Origin: an uncultured Synechococcus sp.
GTDB lineage: Bacteria; Cyanobacteriota; Cyanobacteriia; PCC-6307; Cyanobiaceae
Length of the DNA stretch: 38,095 nucleotides
Reading direction: 5' to 3'
NCBI GenBank assembly: GCA_913050105.1
Contig: CAJWZN010000001.1
Location: 1 to 38,095, forward strand
The position numbers were made by a program, and so were the translations under genes. Positions 38,049 to 38,095 of the stretch are shown here, piece by piece (position 1 is the first letter of the stretch; each line of letters starts with the position of its first letter). The notes under the pieces were generated by a model, which saw nothing but the letters and a program-made list of their open reading frames with translations, did not search any database and was not told where the DNA came from.

Positions 38049-38095
38049 ATGACGACCCTCAATGCACCTGAGGCAACGGCGGTGGAGGGCATGGA
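38049..38095 (+). CDS. Start of a gene cut by the right edge, possibly aldehyde deformylating oxygenase
   Basis: Only about 15 codons are visible, reading MTTLNAPEATAVEGM. In marine picocyanobacteria the order of creatininase-family gene, then aldehyde deformylating oxygenase (ado), acyl-ACP reductase and accA is one I recall, and ado proteins there start similarly. If right, the product makes alkanes from fatty aldehydes. The identification rests on context and a short N terminus, so treat it as tentative. Confidence 0.5.
   Translation, partial: MTTLNAPEATAVEGM

Noticed and set aside
1..38095. CRISPR arrays, tRNA or rRNA genes, insertion sequences
   Set aside because: No regularly spaced repeats, cloverleaf-like segments or transposase frames were seen by eye; a tRNAscan or CRISPR finder could settle this.

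Overview
The window looks like core chromosome of a marine picocyanobacterium, most likely a moderately GC-rich Synechococcus of the open-ocean lineage. The evidence is the gene content: the photosystem II assembly lipoprotein Psb27, a ferrochelatase with a chlorophyll-binding C-terminal tail, a Tab2-type RNA-binding protein, a PucC-like pigment transporter, a ChlP-like reductase, corrinoid genes (cobK, cobO) and, at the right edge, the first codons of what context suggests is aldehyde deformylating oxygenase. Coding density is very high, most neighbours overlap by 1-8 nt, and I found no gap over 300 bases without a gene. I saw no rRNA, tRNA, insertion sequence or CRISPR array.

Left part (1-7800): the 3' part of argB is cut off by the left edge and is preceded by a DUF2854 membrane protein. 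A small ORF, ssb, cobK and cutA follow. Then comes a leftward group proS > psb27 > purA > PfkB-type (adenosine-like) kinase, with a good sigma-70-type promoter in front of purA. Middle-left (7900-14740): a rightward run of a helix-turn-helix protein, a small membrane protein, a pyrophosphatase-like protein that has lost its active site, a 2Fe-2S ferredoxin and an ArsC/Spx-like protein. After it lie a leftward cyanobacterial membrane protein, lepB, a degenerate dihydroorotase-like protein and a double-domain histidine phosphatase.

Centre (14800-23020): a rightward run of a CPBP protease, an FtsL-like small protein, ftsI, an EF-hand transaldolase, an orphan cyclic-nucleotide-binding-like domain, a PucC-family transporter and a photolyase/cryptochrome. 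The last three look like a light-related insertion between otherwise housekeeping genes. Centre-right (23016-28205, leftward): tyrosine recombinase > methyltransferase > cobO, then pyrH > frr > geranylgeranyl-reductase-family oxidoreductase. Right (28278-38095): hemH, an M23 peptidase, ilvB, a secreted SNase-like protein, a small membrane protein and an FAD dehydrogenase on +; S1-domain protein > Tab2 > PgeF on -; a creatininase-family protein and the presumed ado start on +.

The main points for a second look are two apparent pseudo-enzymes (pyrophosphatase and dihydroorotase), the core-located tyrosine recombinase with an inverted repeat against its start codon, perfect 14-bp palindromes in front of the ferredoxin and pyrH genes, the transaldolase EF-hand fusion, the three-gene light-related block and the S1-Tab2 translational coupling. 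I found no clearly new multi-gene system. All functional calls come from reading motifs and context without database searches.
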